Shown here one piece after another: positions 32,791-41,939 of a stretch of DNA of 64,000 nucleotides. Position 1 is the stretch's first letter. Each line of letters starts with the position of its first letter. The stretch is from assembly GCA_018820395.1 (NCBI GenBank), contig JAHJOG010000259.1:1-64000 (forward strand). The letters are read 5' to 3'. The notes under the pieces were generated by a model that was given only the letters and a program-made list of their open reading frames with translations, ran no database searches and was not told where the DNA came from. The stretch is from Gammaproteobacteria bacterium (GTDB taxonomy: Bacteria > Pseudomonadota > Gammaproteobacteria > Burkholderiales > Burkholderiaceae_C). The translations under genes were made by a program, and so were the position numbers.

Positions 32791-34227
32791 ATGAAGGCCA
32801 TCGGCGACAAGCTCCACTCGCAGAGCATCGGCCAGGACGAGTGGTTCCACGTCGAGTCGCTCGACCTCGATGCGCAAGGCGTCGCGCACACCAGTGATGG
32901 TTTGGTCGTGTTCATCGAAGGTGCGCTGCCGTTCGAAGAGGTGCAGTTCAATGTGCACCGCAAGAAGGAAAGCTGGGCGCAGGGGACGGTCACGACCATC
33001 CGTCGCGAGTCCGCACAACGCGTCCGGCCTGGATGTCCGCATTTTGGGTTGCATGCAGGTGCCTGCGGCGGTTGCAAGATGCAGCACCTCGACGCTTCAG
33101 CGCAAGTTGCAGTCAAGCAACGCGCGCTCGAGGACAACCTGTGGCATTTGGGCAAGGTGCGTCCGGACAATGTCATGCGGCCCCTCGAGGGGCCGGCGTG
33201 GCACTATCGCTATCGCGCACGCCTCTCGATGCGCTATGTCGCCAAGAAGGGCGGAGTTCTCATCGGATTCCACGAGCGCAAAAGCCGCTACTTGGCAGAC
33301 ATGAAAGTGTGCCCCGTGCTGCCCGCGCGCGTCAGTGCCATGCTGCTTCCATTGCGCGAGTTGATCGGATCGATGGATGCGCGAGACCTCTGCCCGCAGA
33401 TCGAACTCGCCTGCGGAGATGCCGATGACGGCAGGGGGCTCGGCGTGATTGCACTCGTATTGCGTCACCTGGAGCCGCTGTCGGAGTCGGATGTATCGCG
33501 GCTGTCCGCATTTGCGCAGCGCCACGAGGGCGTCCAATGGTGGACGCAAGCCAAGGGGCCGGAGACCGTCAAGTTGCTCGCCGAGACTGGTGCACAGCTC
33601 GCCTACAGGCTGCCGGCGTTCGATGTCACGATGCCTTTCAGGCCGACCGACTTCACGCAGGTCAATCCGCACATCAATCGTGCGCTGGTCGGCAAGGCGC
33701 TCGCACTGTTGGCCCCGGAGCGCAGCGATCGGGTGATCGACTGGTTTTGCGGCCTGGGAAATTTCACGTTGCCGCTTGCGACGCGCGCAAGAGTTGTGCT
33801 GGGGGTCGAAGGCAGCGATACGCTTGTCCGGCGAGCCGAAGAAAATTACGAGCGCAATCGATCCGCAACGGCGATGCGGCCCACCTTGAGTGCCGTGAGT
33901 TTTGTGGCGCGCAACTTGTTCGAGATGACGCCCGAACTGCTCGAGTCGGACGGAGCGGCCGACAAGTGGCTGGTCGACCCACCCCGCGAAGGAGCATTTG
34001 CCTTGGTCAAGGCCTTGGCAGAGCTGACCCAGCGCGAACAGTCACAAAGCATCGGATGGACTCCGCCGGCGCGTATTGTGTACGTGAGTTGCAATCCTTC
34101 GACCCTGGCAAGAGATGCAGGGTTGCTGGTCCAATCCGCCGGCTATCGCTGCAGCGCCGCAGGCGTCGTGAACATGTTCCCGCACACTGCGCACATCGAA
34201 TCGATCGCTGTATTTGATCGCAGCTAG
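32791..34227 (+). CDS. rlmD: 23S rRNA (uracil-C5)-methyltransferase RlmD
   Basis: [20 protein letters not shown] Fe-S cluster; [15 protein letters not shown]-like; [21 protein letters not shown]. Confidence 0.94.
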   Translation: MKAIGDKLHSQSIGQDEWFHVESLDLDAQGVAHTSDGLVVFIEGALPFEEVQFNVHRKKESWAQGTVTTIRRESAQRVRPGCPHFGLHAGACGGCKMQHLDASAQVAVKQRALEDNLWHLGKVRPDNVMRPLEGPAWHYRYRARLSMRYVAKKGGVLIGFHERKSRYLADMKVCPVLPARVSAMLLPLRELIGSMDARDLCPQIELACGDADDGRGLGVIALVLRHLEPLSESDVSRLSAFAQRHEGVQWWTQAKGPETVKLLAETGAQLAYRLPAFDVTMPFRPTDFTQVNPHINRALVGKALALLAPERSDRVIDWFCGLGNFTLPLATRARVVLGVEGSDTLVRRAEENYERNRSATAMRPTLSAVSFVARNLFEMTPELLESDGAADKWLVDPPREGAFALVKALAELTQREQSQSIGWTPPARIVYVSCNPSTLARDAGLLVQSAGYRCSAAGVVNMFPHTAHIESIAVFDRS

Positions 34228-34241
34228 AGCGGAAAAAGAAA

Positions 34242-34259
34242 ACGGCCCCGCAGGGCCGT
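34242..34259 (-). terminator. Intrinsic terminator after Bax inhibitor-1-like gene
   Basis: ACGGCCC-cgca-GGGCCGT followed by T-rich tract on minus strand. Confidence 0.65.
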
Positions 34260-34286
34260 ATCAGACAAAGTCCAGTGTCTAGAGAA

Positions 34287-34988
34287 TCAGTCGCGCTCGC
34301 CGCCCAGCAGTCCCAGCAACATCAACAGGCTCTGGAAGACGTTATAGAGATCCAGATAAAGCGCCAGCGTGGCACTGATGTAGTTGGTTTCGCCGCCATC
34401 CATGATCCGCTTCAGGTCATACAACATGAACGCCGAAAAGATGCCGATGGCGGCAACCGAAATTGCCATCATCCCTGCGCTTGATCCGACGAACACATTG
34501 ATGATTGCGCCGAACATCAGCACGAGCGCGCCGACCATCAGCCATTTGCCCATGCCCGACAGATCACGCTTGATCACCGTCGCCAACGATGCCATGACAA
34601 AGAACACGCCCGCGGTGCCGCCGAAGGCCGTCATGATCAGCGATGCGCCGTTGCTGAAGCCCAGGATCATTGCGATCAAGCGCGAGAGCATCAGACCCAT
34701 GAAGAAAGTGAAGCCCAGCAGAACCGGGACACCCGCGGCCGAATTCTTGGTCTTCTCGATGGCGAACATGAATCCGAACGCGCCGATCAGAAATACAGCG
34801 AGGCCGAGGCCGCCACCGAGCGAACGAGTGATGCCAGTCGACACGCCGATCCAGGCGCCGAGAACGGTTGGCAGCATGCTCAATGCGAGCAGCCAATACG
34901 TATTGCGTACGACGCGTTGCCGCTCGGCCTGCGGGAGCGCATAACCGTATGTTGCTGAGTTGTCGATGGTGTTGACGCGGTCGTTCAT
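34287..34988 (-). CDS. Bax inhibitor-1/YccA family membrane protein
   Basis: Seven-TM-like; YLDLYNVFQSLLMLLG C-terminus. Confidence 0.93.
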   Translation of the reverse strand: MNDRVNTIDNSATYGYALPQAERQRVVRNTYWLLALSMLPTVLGAWIGVSTGITRSLGGGLGLAVFLIGAFGFMFAIEKTKNSAAGVPVLLGFTFFMGLMLSRLIAMILGFSNGASLIMTAFGGTAGVFFVMASLATVIKRDLSGMGKWLMVGALVLMFGAIINVFVGSSAGMMAISVAAIGIFSAFMLYDLKRIMDGGETNYISATLALYLDLYNVFQSLLMLLGLLGGERD

Positions 34989-35191
34989 ATCGAAGCTCCT
35001 GATGGATGGCTACGCAGCAGTATGTGGGAGCATTCTAGGTGGCTGCAAGGCCCGCTCAAAAGACCGTATCTGAAATGCGCTTCTCGTGACCTGGGCATCC
35101 GGCAATTGAACAACGACTCTGGGCTCGAGTTCTGGCCGTTGTCATTCATCGAATGAGAAAAAAAGCTTGGCTTGCTTGCGCTGGCTAGCTG

Positions 35192-35223
35192 AAAAACGAC
35201 TTCCGGAAGTGAATTCCGGAGTC
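35192..35223 (-). terminator. Intrinsic terminator downstream of hemP
   Basis: GACTCCGGAA-ttcac-TTCCGGAAGTC then GTTTTTC on minus strand. Confidence 0.7.
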
Positions 35224-35262
35224 GCCCCACGATGATCTTGAAAAGGCGCGCGTGGCGGCGCA

Positions 35263-35478
35263 TTACTTGGTCAGTATCAGCTTTCCCAATTTGGTAGCTT
35301 GCAGGCGATAGAGCGCGCCGTTGTGCATGATGCCAACCGTTTTCTCGCCTCGTAGCAGGTCGACACTCTGGACCGGTCCTGCCGTTGTATGACCCGCAAT
35401 GGGCTCGGGGGAGGTGTCGCGGCCTTCTGACGGATTGGTAGGGCGTGAGATTCCCGGGTCGGCAGTCGTGGCAAGCAT
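35263..35478 (-). CDS. hemP: Hemin uptake protein HemP
   Basis: C-terminal SVDLLRGEKTVGIMHNGALYRLQATKLGKLILTK. Confidence 0.9.
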   Translation of the reverse strand: MLATTADPGISRPTNPSEGRDTSPEPIAGHTTAGPVQSVDLLRGEKTVGIMHNGALYRLQATKLGKLILTK

Positions 35479-35500
35479 TACGTGAGCTCCTTGTCGAATA

Positions 35501-35525
35501 TCAAATGATAACCATTCTCATTTGA
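35501..35525. promoter_or_regulatory. Putative Fur box upstream of hemP
   Basis: TCAAATGATAACCATTCTCATTTGA; core TGATAACCATTCTCA close to TGATAATCATTATCA. Confidence 0.85.
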
Positions 35526-35587
35526 TTCGTCCAGAGTTTCTTTTCACCTTTACAGACTGCCCGCCTTTTCGAATCGCCACGGGTCCG

Positions 35588-36001
35588 TTATTTGGCTTCT
35601 GGGTCGGTGATGAACCCGATCTTGCCAACACCGGCTTCGCGAGCAGCGGAAAGCGCCTGAGCCACTCGTTCGTATCGCACCGCCTTGTCGCCCAGGATGT
35701 GCAGTTCAGGCTGCGGATCCTTGGTGGCTTCGGCCTTCAGCATCGGCTCGAGTTCGGCGTCCGTGATCTTTCGCTCATTCCAGAAGTAGGCACCGTCGGA
35801 GGCAACGCTGAGGCGGATGTTTTGTGGCTTCGCTGTTTCCGGCTCGCTGGTCGCCTGCGGCAAGTCGATGTTGACCGCATGTTTCATCACGGGCACCGTG
35901 ATGATGAAGATGATGAGCAGGACCAGCATGACGTCGACCAGCGGCGTCATGTTGATTTCATTCATCACCTCGTCGGGCTCGTCCTGTGTTCCAAAGGCCA
36001 T
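35588..36001 (-). CDS. exbD: Biopolymer transport protein ExbD
   Basis: INMTPLVDVMLVLLIIFIITVPVM. Confidence 0.95.
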   Translation of the reverse strand: MAFGTQDEPDEVMNEINMTPLVDVMLVLLIIFIITVPVMKHAVNIDLPQATSEPETAKPQNIRLSVASDGAYFWNERKITDAELEPMLKAEATKDPQPELHILGDKAVRYERVAQALSAAREAGVGKIGFITDPEAK

Positions 36002-36006
36002 GGCAA

Positions 36007-36726
36007 TCAGCTTTTCTTGAGAGGGACGACGATGGCGGCATCCGCGGTACCGCTGTGCACGCGAGCGCCTGTGACGAAATACGCGTGCAGGTCGTGAGCA
36101 AAGCTGTTGAGTTTGGTCAGAATGAACTTGTTTCCGCGCACCAATGCGTTGTAGCCCAGAACCGCGGGAATGGCCACGGCAAGACCCAAGGCCGTCATGA
36201 TCAGCGCTTCGCCAATGGGCCCGGCGACCTTGTCAATGGTCGCTTGACCCGCCGTGCTGATGCTCATCAGAGCGTGATAGATCCCCCACACGGTGCCGAA
36301 CAGGCCAATGAACGGAGCCGTCGAGCCGACAGAGGCCAGAATCGCCAGGCCGGTCTGCAGCCTTGCCGTGAACTCGTCGATTCCGTTGCGCAGCGCGCGC
36401 GTGATCCAATCGCTCACGTCGAGCGCGTCGTGCAGGTGAGCCTTGGTGTTGCGATGGTGAGCGGCCGCTTCGCGGCCTTCGAGAGCAAGGACCCTGAAAG
36501 GGTTGCCTTCGTTCGGGCCGAGCTTGTTGAGAGCAGTTGCGAAATCTTCGCTATGCCAAAAGTCTTGTGAGCGACTGGCGAGCCGCTTGTACTTGATGAC
36601 ATCGAGCGCCTTGATCAGGATCACCGCCCACGATGCCAGCGACATGCCGATCAGCAACACTGCAACGGCTTTCGTGACCAGGTCACCTTGGCTCCATATG
36701 TTCGCGAGCCCGAACTGGTAATTCAT
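36007..36726 (-). CDS. exbB: MotA/TolQ/ExbB proton channel family protein
   Basis: LAILASVGSTAPFIGLFGTVWGIYHALMSI. Confidence 0.95.
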   Translation of the reverse strand: MNYQFGLANIWSQGDLVTKAVAVLLIGMSLASWAVILIKALDVIKYKRLASRSQDFWHSEDFATALNKLGPNEGNPFRVLALEGREAAAHHRNTKAHLHDALDVSDWITRALRNGIDEFTARLQTGLAILASVGSTAPFIGLFGTVWGIYHALMSISTAGQATIDKVAGPIGEALIMTALGLAVAIPAVLGYNALVRGNKFILTKLNSFAHDLHAYFVTGARVHSGTADAAIVVPLKKS

Positions 36727-36746
36727 AGACTTTCTCTTTCAGTAAA

Positions 36747-37484
36747 TCAGCGGAGGACGAAATTGACTGGGGCGTCGTACGACATCGTCTGCGCAACGCC
36801 TCCGACCTTTCCTGGCTTGAATCTGCATCGCATCATGGACTCTCTGGCAGCTTCGTCCAGCCGGTCGAAACCGCTGGATTGGCGGATGTCGACCTTTTTG
36901 GGCTCGCCATCGGTTCCGACAGTGACGCTGATCACGACCTTGCCTTGCTCGCCCAGGCGCTTGCTCATGGCGGGATACGTCGGCCTGCAGTTCTGGGCGT
37001 ATGAGGCGTCTGTCGACGGCAGCTGAACGGCTGGCGGTGCCGGAGGCGCGGGCGGCGCAGGCGGGGGAGCAACTGCAACAGGCGGCGCGGGCGGAACTGC
37101 AGGCGCGGGCGGCGTGGGCGGCGCCGGAGACTCTGCCCGAACGACCGGTGCATTGGGTGCCGGCTTCGGTGTCGCCCGGACCGGTTTCGGACGCGGCGGT
37201 GGGGGCGGCGGCTTCGGGGTGGGTGGCGGCGGTGTCGGCTCGGGCGGTGGAGGTGGGGCCGGCCGCGGCGGCGCAGGCGGCGGTGGCGGCGCTTCGAGCT
37301 TCGGGGGTTCGATGAGTTCGCTCACGATCGCGATGGGCACGACCACTTCCGGCGGCTTGCGCGACAGCCCATGCTGCATCGCCCAAAGCACTGCGGCGTG
37401 GAGCAGTACGACGGCTGCTGCGATCAGGACATTGCGTGGCAGTTCAAATCTGGAAGACGCAGCAGATGAAAAGCGGTCAGGCAC
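36747..37484 (-). CDS. tonB: Energy transducer TonB
   Basis: N-terminal TM, long Pro-rich linker, C-terminal domain YPAMSKRLGEQGKVVISVTVGTDGEPKKVDIRQSSGFDRLDEAA. Confidence 0.95.
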   Translation of the reverse strand: MPDRFSSAASSRFELPRNVLIAAAVVLLHAAVLWAMQHGLSRKPPEVVVPIAIVSELIEPPKLEAPPPPPAPPRPAPPPPPEPTPPPPTPKPPPPPPRPKPVRATPKPAPNAPVVRAESPAPPTPPAPAVPPAPPVAVAPPPAPPAPPAPPAVQLPSTDASYAQNCRPTYPAMSKRLGEQGKVVISVTVGTDGEPKKVDIRQSSGFDRLDEAARESMMRCRFKPGKVGGVAQTMSYDAPVNFVLR

Positions 37485-37543
37485 GATAGGTCATAGGATT
37501 GAAGATCTCGAAAAAGATCCTCCAGCACGCCGCAAGCCGCGTC

Positions 37544-37618
37544 CTATTTTCGAAAGATCCACCAGGCCGCGCCAGCTACCAAGATCAGGCTGGTGCCGAA
37601 TACCGAGAAGAGTTCCAT
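37544..37618 (-). CDS. Putative 24-aa single-TM microprotein MELFSVFGTSLILVAGAAWWIFRK
   Basis: ATG with GGAAGG six nt upstream; overlaps 3' end of bfd; strongly hydrophobic core, RK end. Confidence 0.4.
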   Translation of the reverse strand: MELFSVFGTSLILVAGAAWWIFRK

Positions 37619-37857
37619 GCCCGGCCTTCCATGATGGAATTGGCGAGCTGAATCGACTTCGGCGCTGCATCGCCAATCACCGCGGCCACAGGATGCGACG
37701 AACTGCACTGGGCGACAACGTCGCGCGCGCATCCCTCGCACTGGCCGCATTGAGTGGCGACACCGAGTTCAAACTGCACCTCGTCAAAGGTCATTCCCGC
37801 ACGGGCATGGCGCGCAATTTCGCGGTCGGAAACCCGGCGGCAGACACAAACGATCAT
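37585..37857 (-). CDS. bfd: Bacterioferritin-associated ferredoxin-like (2Fe-2S)-binding protein
   Basis: MIVCVCRRVSDREIARHARAG...CGQCEGCARD. Confidence 0.9.
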   Translation of the reverse strand: MIVCVCRRVSDREIARHARAGMTFDEVQFELGVATQCGQCEGCARDVVAQCSSSHPVAAVIGDAAPKSIQLANSIMEGRAWNSSRYSAPA

Positions 37858-37900
37858 GGCGAGGGCGCAGTTGGCTGGCTGTTGATGAGGTCTCGATTAT

Positions 37901-37921
37901 AAATGCGAATCTCTCGCATTT
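37901..37921. promoter_or_regulatory. Putative Fur-like palindrome upstream of bfd
   Basis: AAATGCGA-atctc-TCGCATTT, perfect 8-bp inverted repeat 44 bp before bfd ATG. Confidence 0.6.
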
Positions 37922-37997
37922 GCAATCGTTTTCCTTCGACGCCCGTTGCCAGGTCTCCATACGCGGGTGCTGGTCGTCCTCCGCTTCTACCAAGACG

Positions 37998-38474
37998 CTA
38001 TTCGATCTCGCCCATCTGAGACTGAAGGTAGTTTTGCAACCCGACCTTGCCCACCAGGTCGATCTGCGTCTCGAGGAAGTCGATGTGCTCCTCGGTGTCG
38101 TCAAGAATGTCCTGCAGCAAATCGCGGGAGACGTAGTCGCGGACTGCCTCACAGTGCGCGATGCCATTCTTGATCGTGGCTTGAGCGCCGGTTTCCGAAG
38201 CAAGATCGCACTGAAGGATCTCTGGAACGTCTTCACCCACGTTCAACTTCGCCAGATCCTGCAGATTGGGCAGGCCGTCCAACATGAAGATGCGATCCAT
38301 CAGCTTGTCGGCGTGCTTCATTTCGCCGATCGACTCTTCGTACTCCTTCTTGGCCAACTTATCCAAACCCCAGTGCTTCAGCATGCGGTAGTGCAGGAAG
38401 TACTGATTGATCGCCGTTAGCTCGTTCTTCAGTTGTGCTTGCAGGTGTGCAATGACTTGGGCGTCGCCCTTCAT
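37998..38474 (-). CDS. bfr: Bacterioferritin
   Basis: MKGDAQVIAHLQAQLKNELTAINQYFLHYRMLKHWG; EEHIDFLETQIDLVGKVGLQNYLQSQMGE. Confidence 0.97.
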   Translation of the reverse strand: MKGDAQVIAHLQAQLKNELTAINQYFLHYRMLKHWGLDKLAKKEYEESIGEMKHADKLMDRIFMLDGLPNLQDLAKLNVGEDVPEILQCDLASETGAQATIKNGIAHCEAVRDYVSRDLLQDILDDTEEHIDFLETQIDLVGKVGLQNYLQSQMGEIE

Positions 38475-38556
38475 GGTTGTTCCTTCTTGTCGAAAGCTTC
38501 GATTGTGAGAGGTGCGGGTGCGCTGGCGCAACACCGCCGCTCGCCTGCCGAATCAC

Positions 38557-38593
38557 ATAGCGCTTGCCAATACTATCAATAGCTTTCTGCTAT
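38557..38593. promoter_or_regulatory. Putative OxyR binding site upstream of ahpC
   Basis: ATAG-N7-CAAT-N7-ATAG-N7-CTAT, 15/16 to the OxyR tetrad; -10-like TATACT at 38615-38620. Confidence 0.85.
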
Positions 38594-38662
38594 TGTTCTT
38601 TGGATATTGGTAGTTATACTAGTCGCTCGCCATTTGTTCCAGCAACCACAAGGAAACCAAGC

Positions 38663-39235
38663 ATGTCTCTGATCAACACCAAAGTCGCCCCGTTCAAAGC
38701 CACCGCTTATCACAACGGCAAGTTCGTCCCCGTGAGCGACGAGAGCCTCCAGGGTAAATGGTCCGTGGTCGTCTTCTATCCTGCCGACTTCACCTTCGTG
38801 TGCCCGACCGAACTGGGCGACCTTGCTGACCATTACGCTGAATTCAAGAAGCTAGGCGTCGAGATCTATGGCGTCTCGACCGACACGCATTTCACGCACA
38901 AGGCCTGGCATGACACCTCCGACACGATCGGCAAGGTTGAATATCCGCTGATCGGGGATCCCAGCCAGCAGTTGGCGCGCGCGTTCCAGGTGTTGATCGA
39001 GGAGGGCGAGGACGCAGGTCTTGCCTACCGTGGCACGTTCGTGATCGACCCCGAGGGCAAGATCAAGACCATCGAGGTGCACGACAACGGAATTGGACGT
39101 GACGCTGCCGAATTGCTGCGTCGCGTGAAGGCTGCGCAGTATGTCGCCGCGCATCCCGGCGAGGTATGCCCGGCCAAATGGACCGAGGGAGCAGAAACGC
39201 TCAAGCCATCCTTCGATCTCGTCGGAAAGATCTGA
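38663..39235 (+). CDS. ahpC: Alkyl hydroperoxide reductase subunit C (peroxiredoxin)
   Basis: [40 protein letters not shown]. Confidence 0.97.
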   Translation: MSLINTKVAPFKATAYHNGKFVPVSDESLQGKWSVVVFYPADFTFVCPTELGDLADHYAEFKKLGVEIYGVSTDTHFTHKAWHDTSDTIGKVEYPLIGDPSQQLARAFQVLIEEGEDAGLAYRGTFVIDPEGKIKTIEVHDNGIGRDAAELLRRVKAAQYVAAHPGEVCPAKWTEGAETLKPSFDLVGKI

Positions 39236-39251
39236 TCGCGTCCATTCGTGA

Positions 39252-39284
39252 GCCCTGGAGCGCATTCGCTCCCGGGCGTTTTTT
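39252..39284 (+). terminator. Terminator/attenuator hairpin between ahpC and ahpF
   Basis: GCCCtGGAGCG-catt-CGCTCCcGGGC-gTTTTTT. Confidence 0.8.
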
Positions 39285-39311
39285 CTTCCTTGAGTTAAAC
39301 CAGAGGGCGCC

Positions 39312-40892
39312 ATGCTCGACACAGGAACCAAGAGTCAACTGAAGTCGTATCTCGAGCGCATTGCCGCTCCGGTCGAGATCGTGGCATCGCTCGACGGCAG
39401 CAAGGCGTCTGAAGACCTGCGGGCGTTGCTGAAGGACGTGTCAGATTGTTCGGAGTTGGTGAGCGTCACGGAAAGCCGCGAGGACAATCACCGCAAGCCT
39501 TCTTTTTCGATCAATCGGCCTGGCGAAAATCATGGCCCGCGCTTTGCCGGGTTGCCGATGGGCCACGAATTCACTTCATTGGTGCTTGCGCTCCTGCAGA
39601 TCGGCGGGTATCCGCCGAAGGTCGACCCGGCGGTGCTGCAGCAGATCCGCGAACTCGAAGGCGATTTCGAGTTCGAGATCTACATTTCGCTGAGCTGCCA
39701 CAACTGTCCCGACGTGGTTCAGGCACTCAATCTGATGGCCGTGCAAAACCCGAGGATCAGAGCGATCATGATCGACGGCGCGCTGTTCCAGGACGAGGTC
39801 AAGGAACGCCAGGTCATGGCAGTCCCCACGGTGTTCCTGAACGGCACTGAGTTCGGTCAAGGGCGAATGACTCTCGAAGAGATTCTTGCGAGGATCGACA
39901 GCAGCGGCGTCGAACGCGAAGCGAAGAAGCTCAGCGCGAAGGAGCCCTTCGACATGCTCATCATCGGCGGCGGGCCTGCCGGGGCGGCCGCGGCCGTCTA
40001 TGCGGCTCGTAAGGGCATTCGCACCGGTGTGGCTTCGGAACGGTTCGGCGGGCAAGTTCTCGACACTCTTGGGATCGAGAACTTCATTTCGATCAAGGAA
40101 ACTGAGGGCCCAAGGTTTGCGCTTGCGCTCGAGGAACACGTGCGCCACTACGACGTCGACATCATGAACCTGCAGCGCGCTTCCGCTCTGCGGCCTGCCG
40201 ACGGGTTCATCGAGATCCAGTTCGAGAGCGGCGCATCACTCAAGTCGCGCACGGTCGTCCTATCGACCGGCGCTCGGTGGCGGAACATCGGAGTCCCCGG
40301 CGAGGCCGAGTACAGGAACAAGGGCGTGGCCTATTGCCCGCATTGCGACGGCCCTCTTTTCAAGGGCAAACGGGTGGCAGTGATCGGGGGCGGGAACTCT
40401 GGTGTCGAGGCAGCCATCGATCTGGCCGGGATCGTCGGGCATGTCACGCTGATCGAATACGACAAGCAGCTTCGAGCCGATGCAGTCTTGCAGCGCAAAC
40501 TCAGGAGCCTTGCCAACGTGGCGATCATCACGCACGCGCAGACCACTGAAATCACCGGTGATGGTGGCAAGGTCAATGGACTGGTCTACAAGGACCGCTC
40601 TGAGGGCGACACCCACACGGTGGCCGTTGAGGGGGTGTTCGTGCAGATCGGGCTGGTGCCCAACACGGATTGGCTGAAGGGCACGGTGGAGCTGTCGAGG
40701 CATGGCGAGATCGTCGTCGACAACAGGGGCCAGACCTCTGTTCCGGGCGTGTTTGCTGCGGGGGATGCAACGACGGTGCCCTTCAAACAGATCATCATTG
40801 CAGCGGGCGATGGCGCAAAGGCCGCCCTTGGCGCCTTCGACCACTTGATCCGGACCTCGTCGCCTGTCGAAGAAGCGGCTGAGGTAGCCTGA
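39312..40892 (+). CDS. ahpF: Alkyl hydroperoxide reductase subunit F
   Basis: N-terminal [50 protein letters not shown]. Confidence 0.97.
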   Translation: MLDTGTKSQLKSYLERIAAPVEIVASLDGSKASEDLRALLKDVSDCSELVSVTESREDNHRKPSFSINRPGENHGPRFAGLPMGHEFTSLVLALLQIGGYPPKVDPAVLQQIRELEGDFEFEIYISLSCHNCPDVVQALNLMAVQNPRIRAIMIDGALFQDEVKERQVMAVPTVFLNGTEFGQGRMTLEEILARIDSSGVEREAKKLSAKEPFDMLIIGGGPAGAAAAVYAARKGIRTGVASERFGGQVLDTLGIENFISIKETEGPRFALALEEHVRHYDVDIMNLQRASALRPADGFIEIQFESGASLKSRTVVLSTGARWRNIGVPGEAEYRNKGVAYCPHCDGPLFKGKRVAVIGGGNSGVEAAIDLAGIVGHVTLIEYDKQLRADAVLQRKLRSLANVAIITHAQTTEITGDGGKVNGLVYKDRSEGDTHTVAVEGVFVQIGLVPNTDWLKGTVELSRHGEIVVDNRGQTSVPGVFAAGDATTVPFKQIIIAAGDGAKAALGAFDHLIRTSSPVEEAAEVA

Positions 40893-40932
40893 AGGCGCCC
40901 CAGCCGGTCACCGTGCGGGCTGTGATTCGGTT

Positions 40933-41754
40933 TCAGTAGGTCAGTCGCTCCGGGCGCAATTCCTGCAGGATGGTCGTCGCGATCTCTTCGATGGACTTGG
41001 TGGTCGTGGAAAGCCAGCGAATCCCTGCTCGCCGCATCATCGCCTCCGCTTCGCTTACCTCGTTGCGGCAGTTCTCGAGGCTGGCATAGCGCGAGTTGGG
41101 CCGCCGTTCATTTCTGATCTCGCTCAGGCGCTCGGGTTGGATCGTCAGGCCGAATATCTTCTTGCGATGCGGCAAGAGGGCGGGCGGCAGTTGCCTGCGG
41201 TCGAAGTCTTCGGGAATCAGAGGGTAGTTTGCGGCTTTCAGGCCGTGTTGCATGGCCAGATAGAGCGATGTCGGCGTCTTGCCGCTGCGGCTGACTCCGA
41301 CGAGGATCACATCGGCGCTTTCCAGGTCTCGGTTGCTCTGGCCGTCGTCGTGAGCCAGGCTGAAATCGATCGCCTGGATTCTTGCGTTGTATTCCTTGCT
41401 CTTGCTGACGTCGCTGAAGCGCCCGATGCGATGGTTCGACTTCATCGCGAGTTCGATCTCCAGCGGCCGCACGAAGGTGCCGAACATGTCGAGCAACATG
41501 CCCTTGCATCCTGTCTCGATGACTTCGAGGACTTCCATATTTGCCAGCGTGGTGAAGACGATCGGTCGCTGCCCTTCGATCTCTGCCACGTGGTTGATCC
41601 TGCGCACCGCCTGATGGGCCTTGTCGACGGTGTCCGTGAACGGCAGTCGCACGTGGCGCGGCGTCATTTCGAACTGGGCGAGCACAGCGTTGCCGAACGT
41701 TTCTGCGGTAATGCCCGTGCCATCGGAGACGAAAAATACGGTTCGCGTGTGCAT
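40933..41754 (-). CDS. ppsR: PEP synthase regulatory protein (kinase/pyrophosphorylase, PSRP)
   Basis: [48 protein letters not shown]. Confidence 0.95.
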   Translation of the reverse strand: MHTRTVFFVSDGTGITAETFGNAVLAQFEMTPRHVRLPFTDTVDKAHQAVRRINHVAEIEGQRPIVFTTLANMEVLEVIETGCKGMLLDMFGTFVRPLEIELAMKSNHRIGRFSDVSKSKEYNARIQAIDFSLAHDDGQSNRDLESADVILVGVSRSGKTPTSLYLAMQHGLKAANYPLIPEDFDRRQLPPALLPHRKKIFGLTIQPERLSEIRNERRPNSRYASLENCRNEVSEAEAMMRRAGIRWLSTTTKSIEEIATTILQELRPERLTY

Positions 41755-41939
41755 GATCGATCGGCCTTGTCCTGCGGCGAAGCCCTTGCGGCGGCGCCTA
41801 CAATCGCTCCCATTATCCGGAAAGCCTCGCGCAGTTCCGTCCTGATTTTCCATGCATGCCGCGCCAGCACCGAAAGCAAGAAGAACGATCGTGCAGCGCC
41901 GCACGCATGTGGTAGCGAATTCAACTTCTGGAGCTTCCC

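Noticed and set aside
37060-37330. GC-rich repetitive tract that could suggest a repeat array
   Set aside because: Explained by the TonB proline-rich linker codons (CCG/CCC).
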